From CAVSLM01 sp963728895 (lineage in GTDB: Bacteria > Pseudomonadota > Gammaproteobacteria > JBBQDK01), in contig CAVSLM010000003.1 of assembly GCA_963728895.1 (NCBI GenBank), positions 62,001-126,000 on the forward strand: 64,000 bases of DNA. Reading direction: 5' to 3'. Shown here piece after piece: positions 9,377-18,286 of the stretch. The position numbers were made by a program, and so were the translations under genes. Position 1 is the first letter of the stretch. Each line of letters opens with the position of its first letter. The notes beneath the pieces are model-generated. The model made no database searches, was not told the DNA's origin, and saw only the letters and a list, made by a program, of their open reading frames with translations.

Positions 9377-9525
9377 CGGAAATCTCACCAGCCGGCCGGC
9401 GGCTGGCCGGCAAGTAAATGGATGGCAAGAAAGATCTGGCGTGCTTCGCGATCCCCGAACGATGACACACGGTTTACGCCGCCGGCCTATCCCGGTTCTG
9501 GCGGTTTCTCGCTCGCCCTGGCTGG
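9377..9525. repeat. Dispersed intergenic repeat, copy B, with REP-like hairpin head
   Basis: Matches copy A at 417-565 over about 150 bp. Its head contains a perfect 7-bp hairpin, CCAGCCG at 9388-9394 pairing with CGGCTGG at 9400-9406. The sequence GGAAATCTCACC just before it is shared with the third, partial copy at 35189-35219. It lies directly after rsmA, as extragenic palindromic repeats often do. Confidence 0.75.
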
Positions 9526-9535
9526 GTCTTCACTC

Positions 9536-9559
9536 AAGTGATAGCTACGGCTATCACTT
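9536..9559. other. Hairpin with stable C(UACG)G tetraloop
   Basis: AAGTGATAGC (9536-9545) and GCTATCACTT (9550-9559) pair over ten bases around a TACG loop, which closes as the unusually stable C(UACG)G tetraloop in RNA. No T-run follows, so it is not a classical terminator. It may protect the 3' end of the rsmA transcript or belong to the neighbouring repeat. The remaining sequence up to 9875 holds no gene that I can support. Confidence 0.5.
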
Positions 9560-9875
9560 TCGCTCACCACGGTTCCATGAACCACTCCGGGTCGAATTCA
9601 CCGCGAACTGCATCCAGGCCGTCAGCATGAGAATTCGCGATCATGTCCGTCAAGAGTACGAACACTTCAGTGCACTCGTAGCACGGCTTCTGAAAGTCGC
9701 GCGATCATCGTGGTTCATGCACCTGGTCAGGGTTCTGCCGGGGTTCCCACGGAGCCATGCGACAGCGTGAGTGTCCGCCGACGCACGGTGCGGCGCGCGC
9801 GCGTCGGAATCGACCGCGTAGCTGTTCGGTCGCTCGCGCGCGTAGAATGTCAGCGGGTGGTTGCGGAGAATCGCG

Positions 9876-10313
9876 ATGGAAGACTACCGACACATACTGG
9901 TGGCAACCGATCTGGCAGCGGGCTGCGAGCGGGTGGCGGAGCGCGCCGGGGGTCTCTCTCGCCAGTCGGGTGCAAGCCTGAGCTTTGTCCATGTGGTGGA
10001 ACGGATTCCCATCGACCCGGCCGACGACTACCTCCTGGCCCAGGACCCCACGCTCGAGCAGGAGCTATTGCGGCAATCGAGTGAGCGCCTTCAGGAACTG
10101 GCCAGGCAGGTCGGCTTCGGTGAGGCGCAGCAATGGGTGGTTCCGGGTGCGGTCAAGGCGGAAATCGTGCGTCTCGCCCAGGAGCACGGCGTCGATCTGA
10201 TCGTGGTGGGGAGCCAGAGCCGTCACGGTCTGGCGCTGTTGCTGGGGTCTACGGCGGACGCGGTGCTGCACGGCGCCCCTTGTGACGTGCTGGCGGTGCG
10301 GGTGGGAAACTGA
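9876..10313 (+). CDS. Universal stress protein (UspA family)
   Basis: 145 residues from the ATG at 9876, preceded by a GGAGAA ribosome-binding site. It starts MEDYRHILVATDLA and ends with an ATP-binding signature, VVGSQSRHGLALLLGST followed by DAVLHGAPCDVLAVRV, matching the G-2x-G-9x-G(S/T) pattern of the ATP-binding UspA subgroup. It is a cytoplasmic, stress-linked protein of uncertain biochemical role. It is transcribed alone. Confidence 0.9.
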   Translation: MEDYRHILVATDLAAGCERVAERAGGLSRQSGASLSFVHVVERIPIDPADDYLLAQDPTLEQELLRQSSERLQELARQVGFGEAQQWVVPGAVKAEIVRLAQEHGVDLIVVGSQSRHGLALLLGSTADAVLHGAPCDVLAVRVGN

Positions 10314-10366
10314 GAACGTGCCTGCCGCGGCAATGCGGCGGCCTGCGGCTCACGCGAGAGGCGCGG

Positions 10367-10729
10367 CTACCACTTGCGCCCGATGGTAAGCAACACCCGG
10401 CTGCGATTCAGGCGCAGTCCCCATTTCATTTCGCGATCTGCGGCCGGATTGTTGCTGGCAGGCTCGGTCGCCATCTGCGGTGACTTCTTGGGAACGACGG
10501 CGCGGTAGGCGGAACGCCACAGCGCGGAGACATCCATCCCTTGCTCGCCACTGTGACCGGGGTGCTCGCCAGGCGTGTCGCAGATGCTGTCGGCGCTGAA
10601 ATTGAGCGGAGAGAGCCTGCCCCAGGTATCGACGTCCTGTGCGCTTGCGCCCGCGCTAAGGGCAATGCCCGCACCCAAGATCAATATCCGAATGCCGCAC
10701 GCACTGATTGCAACGGGAGCGATGTTCAT
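10367..10729 (-). CDS. Small secreted protein of unknown function
   Basis: 120 residues. The N-terminus has a clear signal peptide (hydrophobic CGIRILILGAGIALSAGASAQ with an Ala-x-Ala site), and a strong GGAGGT lies eight bases before the ATG on the minus strand, so I consider it real. The mature part (about 90 residues) has no motif I recognise. It includes DVSALWRSAYRAVVPKKSP and a C-terminus RLNRSRVLLTIGRKW, whose alternating pattern could be a strand. It stands alone between uspA (convergent) and a 480-bp gap. Function unknown. Confidence 0.55.
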   Translation of the reverse strand: MNIAPVAISACGIRILILGAGIALSAGASAQDVDTWGRLSPLNFSADSICDTPGEHPGHSGEQGMDVSALWRSAYRAVVPKKSPQMATEPASNNPAADREMKWGLRLNRSRVLLTIGRKW

Positions 10730-11213
10730 GAGTTACACCTCCGCGATACCCGGGCCGCTTTCGGCCGTGTCGAGTCTGCTGTTGGCCGGGGAGTGTCAGG
10801 TGCAAGGGTGGACGATCCGGGAGCCTCGTTCTGCGAATGGAGTCACAGCCATCCGGGGCGCAATACACATTCCCGAATGACGGCGCTGTGGCTGGTGATC
10901 CAGGCAGTCCTGGAAATCCCTTTCCACACGCAACGGCGTTGCCATTGCGAACACCGGCATCGCGTTCCAGACGTTGCCCCTCCCATCTCCCTGGTCATCG
11001 TTGCGCCCGCCTCCGGATCGGTTCGTCGCTACGCTACGTGGCGGGTCATTGTTATCTGGAGTATAGCGCGGACCGCAAGCGGTTGCCGTCCTTTTTTCGT
11101 GTTCGCGGTTTGCCGCTTTTGCGTCCGCTCGCCGGTAACGTGGTTGTTACGGGTGTATATAAGCGGATGGCGAAATCGGATCCTGCCAAAACGACTTGGT
11201 GATGGCTGCGAGC
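10730..11213. other. Gene-free gap
   Basis: About 480 bp between the small secreted protein gene and lipA. The GGAGGT site for the small protein is at its left edge (10737-10742). There is a T6 run at 11090-11095 after a short GC-rich fold, and an imperfect inverted repeat with GTAAC / GTTAC arms near 11136-11151. Reading frames here have no protein-like composition. Confidence 0.5.
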
Positions 11214-12175
11214 TCAATCACGGCGCGATGCGTCACGGGCCTGCCGGTCCGCATGGTAGGACGAGCGCACCATGGGCCCGCTCGCCACGTGATGAAAGCC
11301 AATCGCATCGCCCAGCGCGCGCAACGCGTCGAACTCTTCCGGCGCCACGTAACGCGTCACGGGCAGATGGTACACGCTCGGTTGCAGATACTGTCCGAGG
11401 GTGAGCATCTCGCAGCCGTGGGCGCGCAAATCGCGCATCACCTGCTCGACCTCTGCGCGCGTCTCGCCGACTCCGAGCATGAGACCCGATTTGGTGGGTG
11501 TTGTTGGATGCGAGGCCTTGAAGCGGCGCAACAGCTGTAGCGAGCCGGCATAGTCGGCGCCGGGGCGCACTGCCCGGTAGAGGCGGGGAACGGTCTCGAG
11601 GTTGTGATTGAAGACGTCGGGCGGTGCGGTCGCGAGCGCGGCCAGCGCCACGTCCTCGCGCCCGCGAAAGTCCGGCACCAGCACTTCCACGCGGATGCCC
11701 GGGCTGGCGTCACGAACCGCCGCAATGCAGGCGGCGAAATGTCCCGCCCCGCCGTCGCGCAGGTCGTCGCGATCGACGGAGGTGATGACCACGTAGCGCA
11801 GGCCCATGGCGCGGATAGTCCCGCTAGATGAGCCGCTTCCTCGGGGTCCGGCGGCAACGGGCGGCCATGGGCCACGTCGCAAAACGGGCAACGCCGCGTG
11901 CAGAGCGATCCGAGAATCATGAACGTCGCCGTACCGTGCCCGAAACACTCGCCGATGTTGGGGCAGGAGGCCTCCTCGCACACGGTATGCAGGCCCTGCT
12001 CGCGCAGGATCTGCTTCAGACGCAGGACGGCCGGATGGCCGGGCGAACGGGCCCGGATCCATTCTGGTTTGCGCGCCGCCCGCATCGTCGGCTCGATGGC
12101 TACCGGGATGCCCGCGACCTTGTCCGCACCCCGCTGCGGCACGCCCGGCCGTGCCTTGGAAATGGGTTTAGCCAC
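11214..12175 (-). CDS. lipA: Lipoyl synthase LipA (one frameshift as written)
   Basis: A radical-SAM enzyme that inserts two sulfurs into protein-bound octanoate. Read from the GTG at 12175, the N-terminal part has the auxiliary-cluster cysteines in TVCEEASCPNIGECF and the radical-SAM motif CTRRCPFCDV. Around 11819-11824 the frame breaks, and the protein continues one frame over with RAMGLRYVVITSVDRDDL, VFNHNLETVPRLY and the C-terminal RSSYHAD region. One missing base there restores about 320 residues, normal for LipA. The start overlaps the lipB stop by eight bases. A base error is likelier than gene loss because both halves are well conserved. Confidence 0.88.
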
Positions 12176-12936
12176 GATCGGTCTCCAGCGCTTGCCCGGT
12201 GAATCGCGGCCCCGTGCAAACGGCGGTCGCGCTGCTGCCACCGGCATGCAATGCGCCGAAAAGCTCTCGTACCAGCAGCGCACCCAGCTCGACGGCAATG
12301 CCGCGCACGTCGCTCTCGCCGCACAGGTCCCGCAGCTGGGTCACCTGCAGACCGGGATGTCCGCAGGGATTGATGCGCGTGAAAGGTGCGAGATCCATAT
12401 CCACGTTCAGACTCAAGCCGTGATAACTGGCCCCGTTGCGCACGCGCAATCCCGAGTGCGGCGATCTTGGCGCCGGCAACGTACACACCCGGCGCACCGG
12501 CACGCCGCGCACCCTCGATGCCACGGTGCGCAAGGAGCTCGATCACCGATTGCTCGAGCCGCTGCACCAGTTCCCTGACACCGAGTCCGCGGCGGCGCAG
12601 GTCGAGCAGACAATAGGCGACCAGCTGTCCCGGTCCGTGGTAGGTGACCTGCCCGCCCCGGTCACAACGCACCACCGCAATGTCACCGGGCTCGAGCACA
12701 TGATGGGCGCGCGCATTCATGCCAAGCGTGTAGACCGGCGGGTGCTCCAGCAACCACAGCCGATCCGGGCTGGCCGGCCCGCGGCGGGCGGTGTAGTCAA
12801 CCATCTCCTGCCACACGGCCCGGTAGTCGCGCCGGCCGCGCCACTGCACGGCCGGTGCAGGCGATGGCGTCGATGGTTCCGGCCGGAGCACGCCCATACC
12901 GGACTCCCTGTCGGAACAGGTATCGCTCGACGTCAC
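12168..12936 (-). CDS. lipB: Octanoyl-[ACP]:protein N-octanoyltransferase LipB (one frameshift as written)
   Basis: LipB moves octanoate from ACP to the lipoyl domains that LipA then modifies. The N-terminal frame carries LLEHPPVYTLGMNA and RGGQVTYHGPGQLVAY, and reaches AGAKIAALG. It then breaks near 12449-12451, where one extra base shifts it. The other frame continues LRVRNGASYHGLSLNVDMDL, with the conserved Lys and Cys/Ser region context, through NPCGHPGLQVTQL to the stop at 12168. An internal start at 12897 (MGVLRPEP) may be the true one. A single-base error is the likely cause, as in lipA. Confidence 0.86.
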
Positions 12937-12964
12937 TTCCCGGGTTCCATGCGACAGAGGCGCG

Positions 12965-13240
12965 CTACAGCGCCACCAGCACGCGCTCGCAGGCGGTCAG
13001 GTCGCGATAGATGGCATCGAGCTGGTCGCGGCTGGTGGCCCGGATGTTGACCGTGACCGAAAGATATCTTCCGCCGCGGCTGGGACGCACCCGCACCGCG
13101 CCCTCCGCCAGGTCGGGTACGTGTCGCCGCACGATGCCGACCACGGTGGCGTCGAGGTGCGGGCTGGCATGGCCCATGGCCTTGATGGGGAACGCGCAGG
13201 GGAATTCCAGGCCGCCTGCTCGTGGGTCTTGCACGGTCAT
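12965..13240 (-). CDS. ybeD: DUF493 family protein YbeD
   Basis: About 91 residues from the ATG at 13240 (MTVQDPRAGGLEFPCAFPIK). The family pattern is FPCxFPIKxMG followed by a ferredoxin-like alpha/beta fold ending SVTVNIRATSRDQLDAIYRDL. Its biochemical role is not firmly known; it is almost always found next to lipB and dacA, as here, and may act as a small regulatory subunit. It sits between dat and lipB on the same strand. An earlier ATG at 13264 is possible but less family-like. Confidence 0.88.
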   Translation of the reverse strand: MTVQDPRAGGLEFPCAFPIKAMGHASPHLDATVVGIVRRHVPDLAEGAVRVRPSRGGRYLSVTVNIRATSRDQLDAIYRDLTACERVLVAL

Positions 13241-13292
13241 GCCGGCAGTATGAGGCCGCCACACGGGCGATACAACGCCACTTGCCGCCGGG

Positions 13293-14156
13293 CTAATCCA
13301 CCCTTCCGGCGCGAAACGCTTCCTTGTAGGCCTGGTAGATGGCCATCATGCGTTGCCACAAGGGTCCGGGATGCCCGTTGCCGACTGCCTGCCCGTCGAG
13401 CTCGGTCACCGGCAGGATCTCGCGCGTGGAGCTGGTGACCCAGATCTCCTGTGCATTGCGCAGCTGAGCCTCGGTAATCGGCGTCTCGTGCGCCTCGATG
13501 CCGTTGCGTACGGCCAGCGTGAGGATCACGTCGCGGGTGACGCCCGGCAGCAGGAACGGTCCCTTGGGTGGCGTCATCAAGTTGGCATCGGACACCAGGA
13601 ACACGTTGCTCGCAGCGCCTTCGGTCACCTGCCCGTCGCGGATCAGGATCGCCTCGGCGGCACCCTGGTCGATGGCCAGCTGGCGCAGCAGCACGTTGGG
13701 CAACAGCGTGATGGCCTTCAGATGGCAATTCTGCCAGCGCATGTCGGGCACGGTGACGGCAGAGACGCCACTCTGTGCGAGCGCGGGCGCAAGCGGTGCG
13801 ATCGGGCTGCCCAGCACGAACACCGTCGGTACCGGATGTGCGGGAAATGCATGGTCGCGTTTCGGCGCCGGTCCGCGCGTCACCTGCAGGTAGACGCCGA
13901 GGTCACCGCCACCGTTGCACCGCACCACCTCCTCCAGGATTTCCTGCCAGCGTGCGTGCGAGAGGGGATTGGCGAGGCGGATACCCGAGAGGCTCTGGTC
14001 CAGTCGCTGCAGATGCGCCTGTACGTGGAACAGCCGGCCGCCGTAGGCGGGGATCACTTCATAGACACCGTCGCCGAACAGAAAACCGCGGTCCATGACG
14101 GAAACGCAGGCCTGCTCGACGGGCAGGAAGCGCCCGTTCAGATAGACGATGGCCAA
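13293..14156 (-). CDS. dat: D-amino-acid aminotransferase (PLP fold-type IV)
   Basis: About 287 residues. It reads IVYLNGRFLPVEQACVSVMD, then RGFLFGDGVYEVIPAYGG, with the PLP lysine in WQNCHLKAITLLPNVL and the cofactor-phosphate loop DGQVTEGAASNVFLV. This fits the D-alanine aminotransferase / branched-chain aminotransferase family, with D-amino-acid specificity suggested by the dacA-dat-ybeD-lipB context. The only in-frame start near the family N-terminus is a TTG at 14156, just after gspN stops at 14171; a CTG at 14174 is an alternative. Confidence 0.86.
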   Translation of the reverse strand: MAIVYLNGRFLPVEQACVSVMDRGFLFGDGVYEVIPAYGGRLFHVQAHLQRLDQSLSGIRLANPLSHARWQEILEEVVRCNGGGDLGVYLQVTRGPAPKRDHAFPAHPVPTVFVLGSPIAPLAPALAQSGVSAVTVPDMRWQNCHLKAITLLPNVLLRQLAIDQGAAEAILIRDGQVTEGAASNVFLVSDANLMTPPKGPFLLPGVTRDVILTLAVRNGIEAHETPITEAQLRNAQEIWVTSSTREILPVTELDGQAVGNGHPGPLWQRMMAIYQAYKEAFRAGRVD

Positions 14157-14170
14157 GCGGGTGAATTCTG

Positions 14171-14923
14171 TCAGAGTCGGCCGGTGGTCGAGACCTGGAC
14201 CTTGCCGTCGGGCCCGGGGCGACCGAACAGCCGCAGGTAACGTTCGAGGGCAGGCTGGTCGTTGTCGCGTGAAGCGAAGCTGCCGTTGAACTGATAGCTG
14301 CCGTCCGGCTTCAGCATCGCGATGCCCTGGGCCTGCAGCGGTCCTCCGCGATCGGCCAGCGTTGCCTTGGTGCCGGCGTCGTCGGTTTCCATGGTGATCC
14401 GGAAGTCTCCGAGCTTGAGGTTCGGCGCTTTCAGCGCGGCGCTCTTCAGATCCACGACACCGTCGGCCTCGCGCAATGCTCCGTCGTCCAGCCGCACACT
14501 GCGCAGGTCGAGCGAGGCGATGCCGGCCAGTGGCAGCGGAAGCTTGTACGGGGACAAGGCCTGCAGCGACGCCACGGGAGCCTCGGCCACCAGATCGGAG
14601 ACGTATATCGAGCCACCGAGGGTACGGCCGAGCTTGCCCCTGCCGTGCAGCCCTGGTGCATCGAGCGCCCAGGCGATCTCGACCCGTCCGAACAGCAGCG
14701 GCAGCGCGCGCAGCGACCAGCGCACGTTCTGCGCGTGCAAGGTGCCGTAGGCCAGGCTGTCCGCGCTGCCGGACCACACGGTGCCGTGTACGCCGTACAG
14801 CGTCAGACCGGGCAACTGGTCACGTACCTGGCTGGAGACCAGAGTGGCCGGAATGTTGACGATCAGAAATAACAGGTAGACGCCAGCGAAGACGATCAGG
14901 TAGTGCGCCCACCGCAACTTCAT
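14171..14923 (-). CDS. gspN: Type II secretion system protein GspN
   Basis: 250 residues with one N-terminal membrane anchor (HYLIVFAGVYLLFLIVNIPA) and a periplasmic domain beginning LYGVHGTVWSGSADSL, the typical GspN opening. GspN is an optional inner-membrane component of T2SS. It overlaps the end of gspM by four bases and closes the gspG-N run. GspC, D, E and F are not in this window, so they must be elsewhere for a working system. Confidence 0.88.
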   Translation of the reverse strand: MKLRWAHYLIVFAGVYLLFLIVNIPATLVSSQVRDQLPGLTLYGVHGTVWSGSADSLAYGTLHAQNVRWSLRALPLLFGRVEIAWALDAPGLHGRGKLGRTLGGSIYVSDLVAEAPVASLQALSPYKLPLPLAGIASLDLRSVRLDDGALREADGVVDLKSAALKAPNLKLGDFRITMETDDAGTKATLADRGGPLQAQGIAMLKPDGSYQFNGSFASRDNDQPALERYLRLFGRPGPDGKVQVSTTGRL

Positions 14924-15405
14924 CCCTCGCTCCCTTCGAAGGTGATGCGGGCGCTCACACTGCCGGGGATCGCCTCACGTTCCATGGTGATGTTGTGGAC
15001 GCGGATGCCGTAGTTCTTCTGCAGCATGTCGAACCACAGCACCAGACTGTCGAACTGCGCCTGCTCCACCCATACGCGCGCGGTACTCTGTCCGGCGGGC
15101 TCGATGCGCTTGACGACACTGCCGAGTTGATTGCGCTTGGCGGTCTGATCGATCACGGTGAGCAGTGACTGACCGCTCGCGACCGTGGGCGGGCTGGCGC
15201 CCCGCAGCGCCAGGATGCGCGGCTGCATCTGCTCCATCCAGCGCAGGGTCTCGCGCTGCTGGGTGACGCGCTGTTCGAGCTGCGTGTAATGACGACTGAT
15301 GGGCTGCCACACGGCGAGGTAGAAGATCATCAGGGTGAGGGCGATCAGACCCGCCAGCAACAGGTGCCGCTCGCGCGGCTGCAGACTGTCCAGCCACTCT
15401 TTCAT
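14920..15405 (-). CDS. gspM: Type II secretion system protein GspM
   Basis: 161 residues: a short cytoplasmic start (MKEWLDSLQPRERHL), one membrane helix (LLLAGLIALTLMIFYLAVW), a coiled-coil stretch (YTQLEQRVTQQRETL) and a small periplasmic ferredoxin-like domain. GspM pairs with GspL to link the cytoplasmic ATPase GspE to the pseudopilus. Both ends overlap neighbouring genes by four bases (gspL, gspN), which indicates translational coupling. Confidence 0.9.
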   Translation of the reverse strand: MKEWLDSLQPRERHLLLAGLIALTLMIFYLAVWQPISRHYTQLEQRVTQQRETLRWMEQMQPRILALRGASPPTVASGQSLLTVIDQTAKRNQLGSVVKRIEPAGQSTARVWVEQAQFDSLVLWFDMLQKNYGIRVHNITMEREAIPGSVSARITFEGSEG

Positions 15406-16640
15406 GACGCTTTGCTCCGGATCTTGACCCGTCCTTCGACCTTGCCGTCGCGCGCGGTGGCGGAGACGATCTCGACATCGAGCTTCGCATCGTCGGTAAG
15501 CCGCTGCTTGAGCTGATCGAGCGCCTGCAGGTCACGCAGGTTGAGCTCGAACTCGATCTCCCCGTCCTGGCCGCGCAGGTTCTGCACCTCGATACTGGGC
15601 ACCTCGCGCAGCACGGGGCCCGCGGCGCCGACCAGTTCCAGGAAGCCGGTGCTCGCGCCGTTGCCCTGCAGCTCCTCGAGGCGGTGCTGCATCTGGGCGC
15701 GCGCGTCGACCACCTTCTTGGCATCCGGGAAGGTCTTGCGGTAGAGCGTTTCGATCTGCATCTGGAGCGCGCGATCCTCGCCCGCAAGCACCGCATAGTG
15801 CCCGATGCTCGAGCCGAACTTCAGGATCAGCAGGCCCGCGAGCAGCGCCGCGGTGGCGCGCCATGGCCGCCACAGCCGGCTCAGCTGCTCCTTGCGGCTG
15901 TAGCGACCTTGCAGGAGGTTGATCGCCTGCTCGGAGTCGTAGTGCGTGGCGAGCAGGCTCAGCGCATCCGAGGGGCAGGGGACGGTCTCCACCACCACTC
16001 CGTGCTCGGCCGCGACCTGGCGCGGATCGATGGCCGGGCCGGTGCAGGGATAAAGGCGCAGGCGCTGTGGGCGCAACTCCCCGGCCTCGGCCAGGGCACA
16101 TTGCATGATGGTGTCGAGATTCTCGGCATCGGCCACCATGCCCCGTTGCACCGCGGTGCGCAGCATCACCTGATCCTGTTCCACCAGCAGCGTCCAGCTG
16201 GTCGGTTCCCATGGCAGGCACAGGTTTTCCGGAACGACAATGTCAGGCTGCAGTCCGGCCCCCTGCAGCGCCTCAAGCCAGGCGTCGATTCGGGCGCACG
16301 CCACCACGGCCACGGCCACGGCGCCCAGGGTGTCGGTACGGCCCAGCGCAAAGTGCAGCTCGCCGATGTCGGAGATCAGCTGGTCCTCAAGCGCATAGGG
16401 CACGGCCTGCAGCATGCGCTGGCGGTTGCGCGTGGGAACCGAAGCGCTGGCGAGCAGGATGTCGGTGGCCGGTGCCAGGACGATGATTTCGAATCCGGTG
16501 GCGAGTTCCGCGACCTGTTCCAGTGGCCCGCAGTCGTTGACCTCGGGCCCCAGGGCGCTGGCCGGGCGCAGCCAGGAAGCCGGTGCCGACTCGGCGCCGG
16601 GTTCCGACCCGGGCAGGCGAATGAAGAGCTGCGGTCGCAT
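15402..16640 (-). CDS. gspL: Type II secretion system protein GspL
   Basis: 412 residues. The N-terminal two thirds are a cytoplasmic actin-like domain (MRPQLFIRLPGSEP onward, with VPTRNRQRMLQAVPYALEDQ typical of GspL). A membrane helix follows around residues 250-270 (ATAALLAGLLILKFGSSIGH), then a periplasmic domain after a coiled coil (EELQGNG). It recruits GspE to the membrane. It overlaps gspM and follows gspK by one base. Confidence 0.92.
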   Translation of the reverse strand: MRPQLFIRLPGSEPGAESAPASWLRPASALGPEVNDCGPLEQVAELATGFEIIVLAPATDILLASASVPTRNRQRMLQAVPYALEDQLISDIGELHFALGRTDTLGAVAVAVVACARIDAWLEALQGAGLQPDIVVPENLCLPWEPTSWTLLVEQDQVMLRTAVQRGMVADAENLDTIMQCALAEAGELRPQRLRLYPCTGPAIDPRQVAAEHGVVVETVPCPSDALSLLATHYDSEQAINLLQGRYSRKEQLSRLWRPWRATAALLAGLLILKFGSSIGHYAVLAGEDRALQMQIETLYRKTFPDAKKVVDARAQMQHRLEELQGNGASTGFLELVGAAGPVLREVPSIEVQNLRGQDGEIEFELNLRDLQALDQLKQRLTDDAKLDVEIVSATARDGKVEGRVKIRSKAS

Positions 16641-16641
16641 G

Positions 16642-17610
16642 CTATAAGATCCCCTGTCCGTGCATCACCACCCAGGTCTTGCCCTGATCATCGCGCTCGA
16701 TCAGGCTGTAGAGCTGGCAGGTGCCGCGCCCGAAGGCCGTCTGCGCAGCCAGCAGAAAATAGTGGCTCGAAACGCCAAGCGACTGCAAGTCGATGGCCCC
16801 GGCATTGTCGTCCGGGACGCCCAGCTGCTTGAGACGTGCGAGGAAATCTTCCACACTCGCGAAGGGCTTCTCGGTGCCGTTGCGCACCTGGTCGTACACG
16901 ACCTGTGCGCTGGTGCGCGAAAGATCCGGTGCGATGCTCATGAGTACTTCCACCGAGGCGGTATTCACGTTGATGGGCGTCGGCTGCGGGAGCGCGGTGA
17001 CGAAGGGCGCGAGGGCACGGTAGACCTCGGGGGTGACGCCTTTGACCAGCAGCAGCTCGGTGGCGCTCACCATGGGCCCGTTTCCGGCTCGGTAAGAGAT
17101 TTCCTGGCCCAGGTACTCGACATCCTCAGCGCCGCCATTGATGTTGACCTCGATGTCCGGATCGATCCAGTCCGTCACCGCCCAGGCGATTTCCACGGGC
17201 AGCTCCAGTACCTGCAGCAGCCGCTGAAAGCGTGCGATCTGCGTCTCGTCGGGCTTCGCGCCTGATACCAGGCTGTTCAGGTTGAATCGCCCCTGCAGAT
17301 CTTCGAGCTTTCCGGCAACCTTGCCGCCCTCGACGTCGATGGCGGGCAGCAGCGTCGCCCAGTCTTCCTGCAGGTTGTCGGTGTTGTTGTCCGCGGCATC
17401 GCGTGCCAGTACCTGTATGGCCCAGCTCTCCACGCCCAGCGCGAACCAGTAGGCCTGATCGCCGTTGATGACGTTTGCCGTGCGACGTATATCGATCTGC
17501 TGGCGCGCGGCCATGGTGACGGCGGCGGTGGTGCACAGCGCCACTATCAGCATGGCCGTGATCAGTGCGACACCGCGCATGGTGCGCGCCCGGCGGGCGA
17601 GGGTGGTCAT
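16642..17610 (-). CDS. gspK: Type II secretion minor pseudopilin GspK
   Basis: About 322 residues from the ATG at 17610. The prepilin-like leader is RGVALITAMLIVALCTTAAV, ending after the glycine; the body includes the characteristic LEDLQGRFNLNSL and the helix-hairpin region PINVNTASVEVLMSIAP. GspK caps the pseudopilus tip with GspI and GspJ. The frame stays open upstream to 18042, but that part overlaps gspJ and is not GspK-like, so the shorter start is chosen. It begins five bases after gspJ ends. Confidence 0.92.
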   Translation of the reverse strand: MTTLARRARTMRGVALITAMLIVALCTTAAVTMAARQQIDIRRTANVINGDQAYWFALGVESWAIQVLARDAADNNTDNLQEDWATLLPAIDVEGGKVAGKLEDLQGRFNLNSLVSGAKPDETQIARFQRLLQVLELPVEIAWAVTDWIDPDIEVNINGGAEDVEYLGQEISYRAGNGPMVSATELLLVKGVTPEVYRALAPFVTALPQPTPINVNTASVEVLMSIAPDLSRTSAQVVYDQVRNGTEKPFASVEDFLARLKQLGVPDDNAGAIDLQSLGVSSHYFLLAAQTAFGRGTCQLYSLIERDDQGKTWVVMHGQGIL

Positions 17611-17614
17611 GGCG

Positions 17615-18286
17615 TCAGGGATTGCCGACCTGCGGCGGCGGGACTTCCACCGGCTGCGGGATCTTGAACAAGCGCGTGACCCTGCCCAGGTCCTCGAGAT
17701 CGACGGAGAACTCGATCGCTCTCGGCACCGGCCCGGGGTCGTTCCCGCCGCTGGCATCGGGCGGCCAGCTGGTCTGCCACTTGCCGTCGTTGTCCAGCAT
17801 GCGCAGCTCGATTTCGGTGACTTTCTTGCACAGGGGCGCGGAGAAGCTCTTGCTGTCCTGCGCGCGGTCGAGCACGTTCCAGGTGCGGCGCAGCAGCTTA
17901 CCGTCGTCCACCTCGTAGGCCACCCGCTGCAGGCTGCTGCGGCGCGCGAGCGTCGGGTTGCGCCACCCGCCGTGGGTGAACTCCACGGCGGCACCCTCCG
18001 GACCTGGCGCCAGCAGTGGCCGCTGGGGATCGCCGAATCCATCGCGGATCGGACGGTTCACCACTTGCTCGAAATCCCGCTGGACGACCATCACCATCTT
18101 CTGCAGTTCCGCGAGCCGGGCCGCCTGGCGTGCGGTCTCGTCACGGCTGTCGAGCACGGTACGGAGGCCTCCGTACGCCATGACCGACATGACCGAGAAG
18201 ATGGCCAAGGCTACGAGAAGCTCCAGGAGCGTGAATCCGCAGGCGCCCCGAACAGCGATGCGTGATGGCTGTGCGCGCCGTCTCAC
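17615..18286 (-). CDS. gspJ: Type II secretion minor pseudopilin GspJ
   Basis: 223 residues with the type IV prepilin cleavage region GACGFTLLELLVALAIFSVM, cleaved after Gly with Glu five residues later. Mid-protein VVQRDFEQVVNRPIRD matches GspJ. It forms the tip complex with GspI and GspK. Its start overlaps the end of gspI by four bases. Confidence 0.92.
   Translation of the reverse strand: MRRRAQPSRIAVRGACGFTLLELLVALAIFSVMSVMAYGGLRTVLDSRDETARQAARLAELQKMVMVVQRDFEQVVNRPIRDGFGDPQRPLLAPGPEGAAVEFTHGGWRNPTLARRSSLQRVAYEVDDGKLLRRTWNVLDRAQDSKSFSAPLCKKVTEIELRMLDNDGKWQTSWPPDASGGNDPGPVPRAIEFSVDLEDLGRVTRLFKIPQPVEVPPPQVGNP

Noticed and set aside
13293..14777. A 494-residue fusion protein with the aminotransferase at its C-terminus
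   Set aside because: The N-terminal 200 residues lie antisense-like within gspN on another frame and have Arg/Ala-rich noise; the family start is at 14156.
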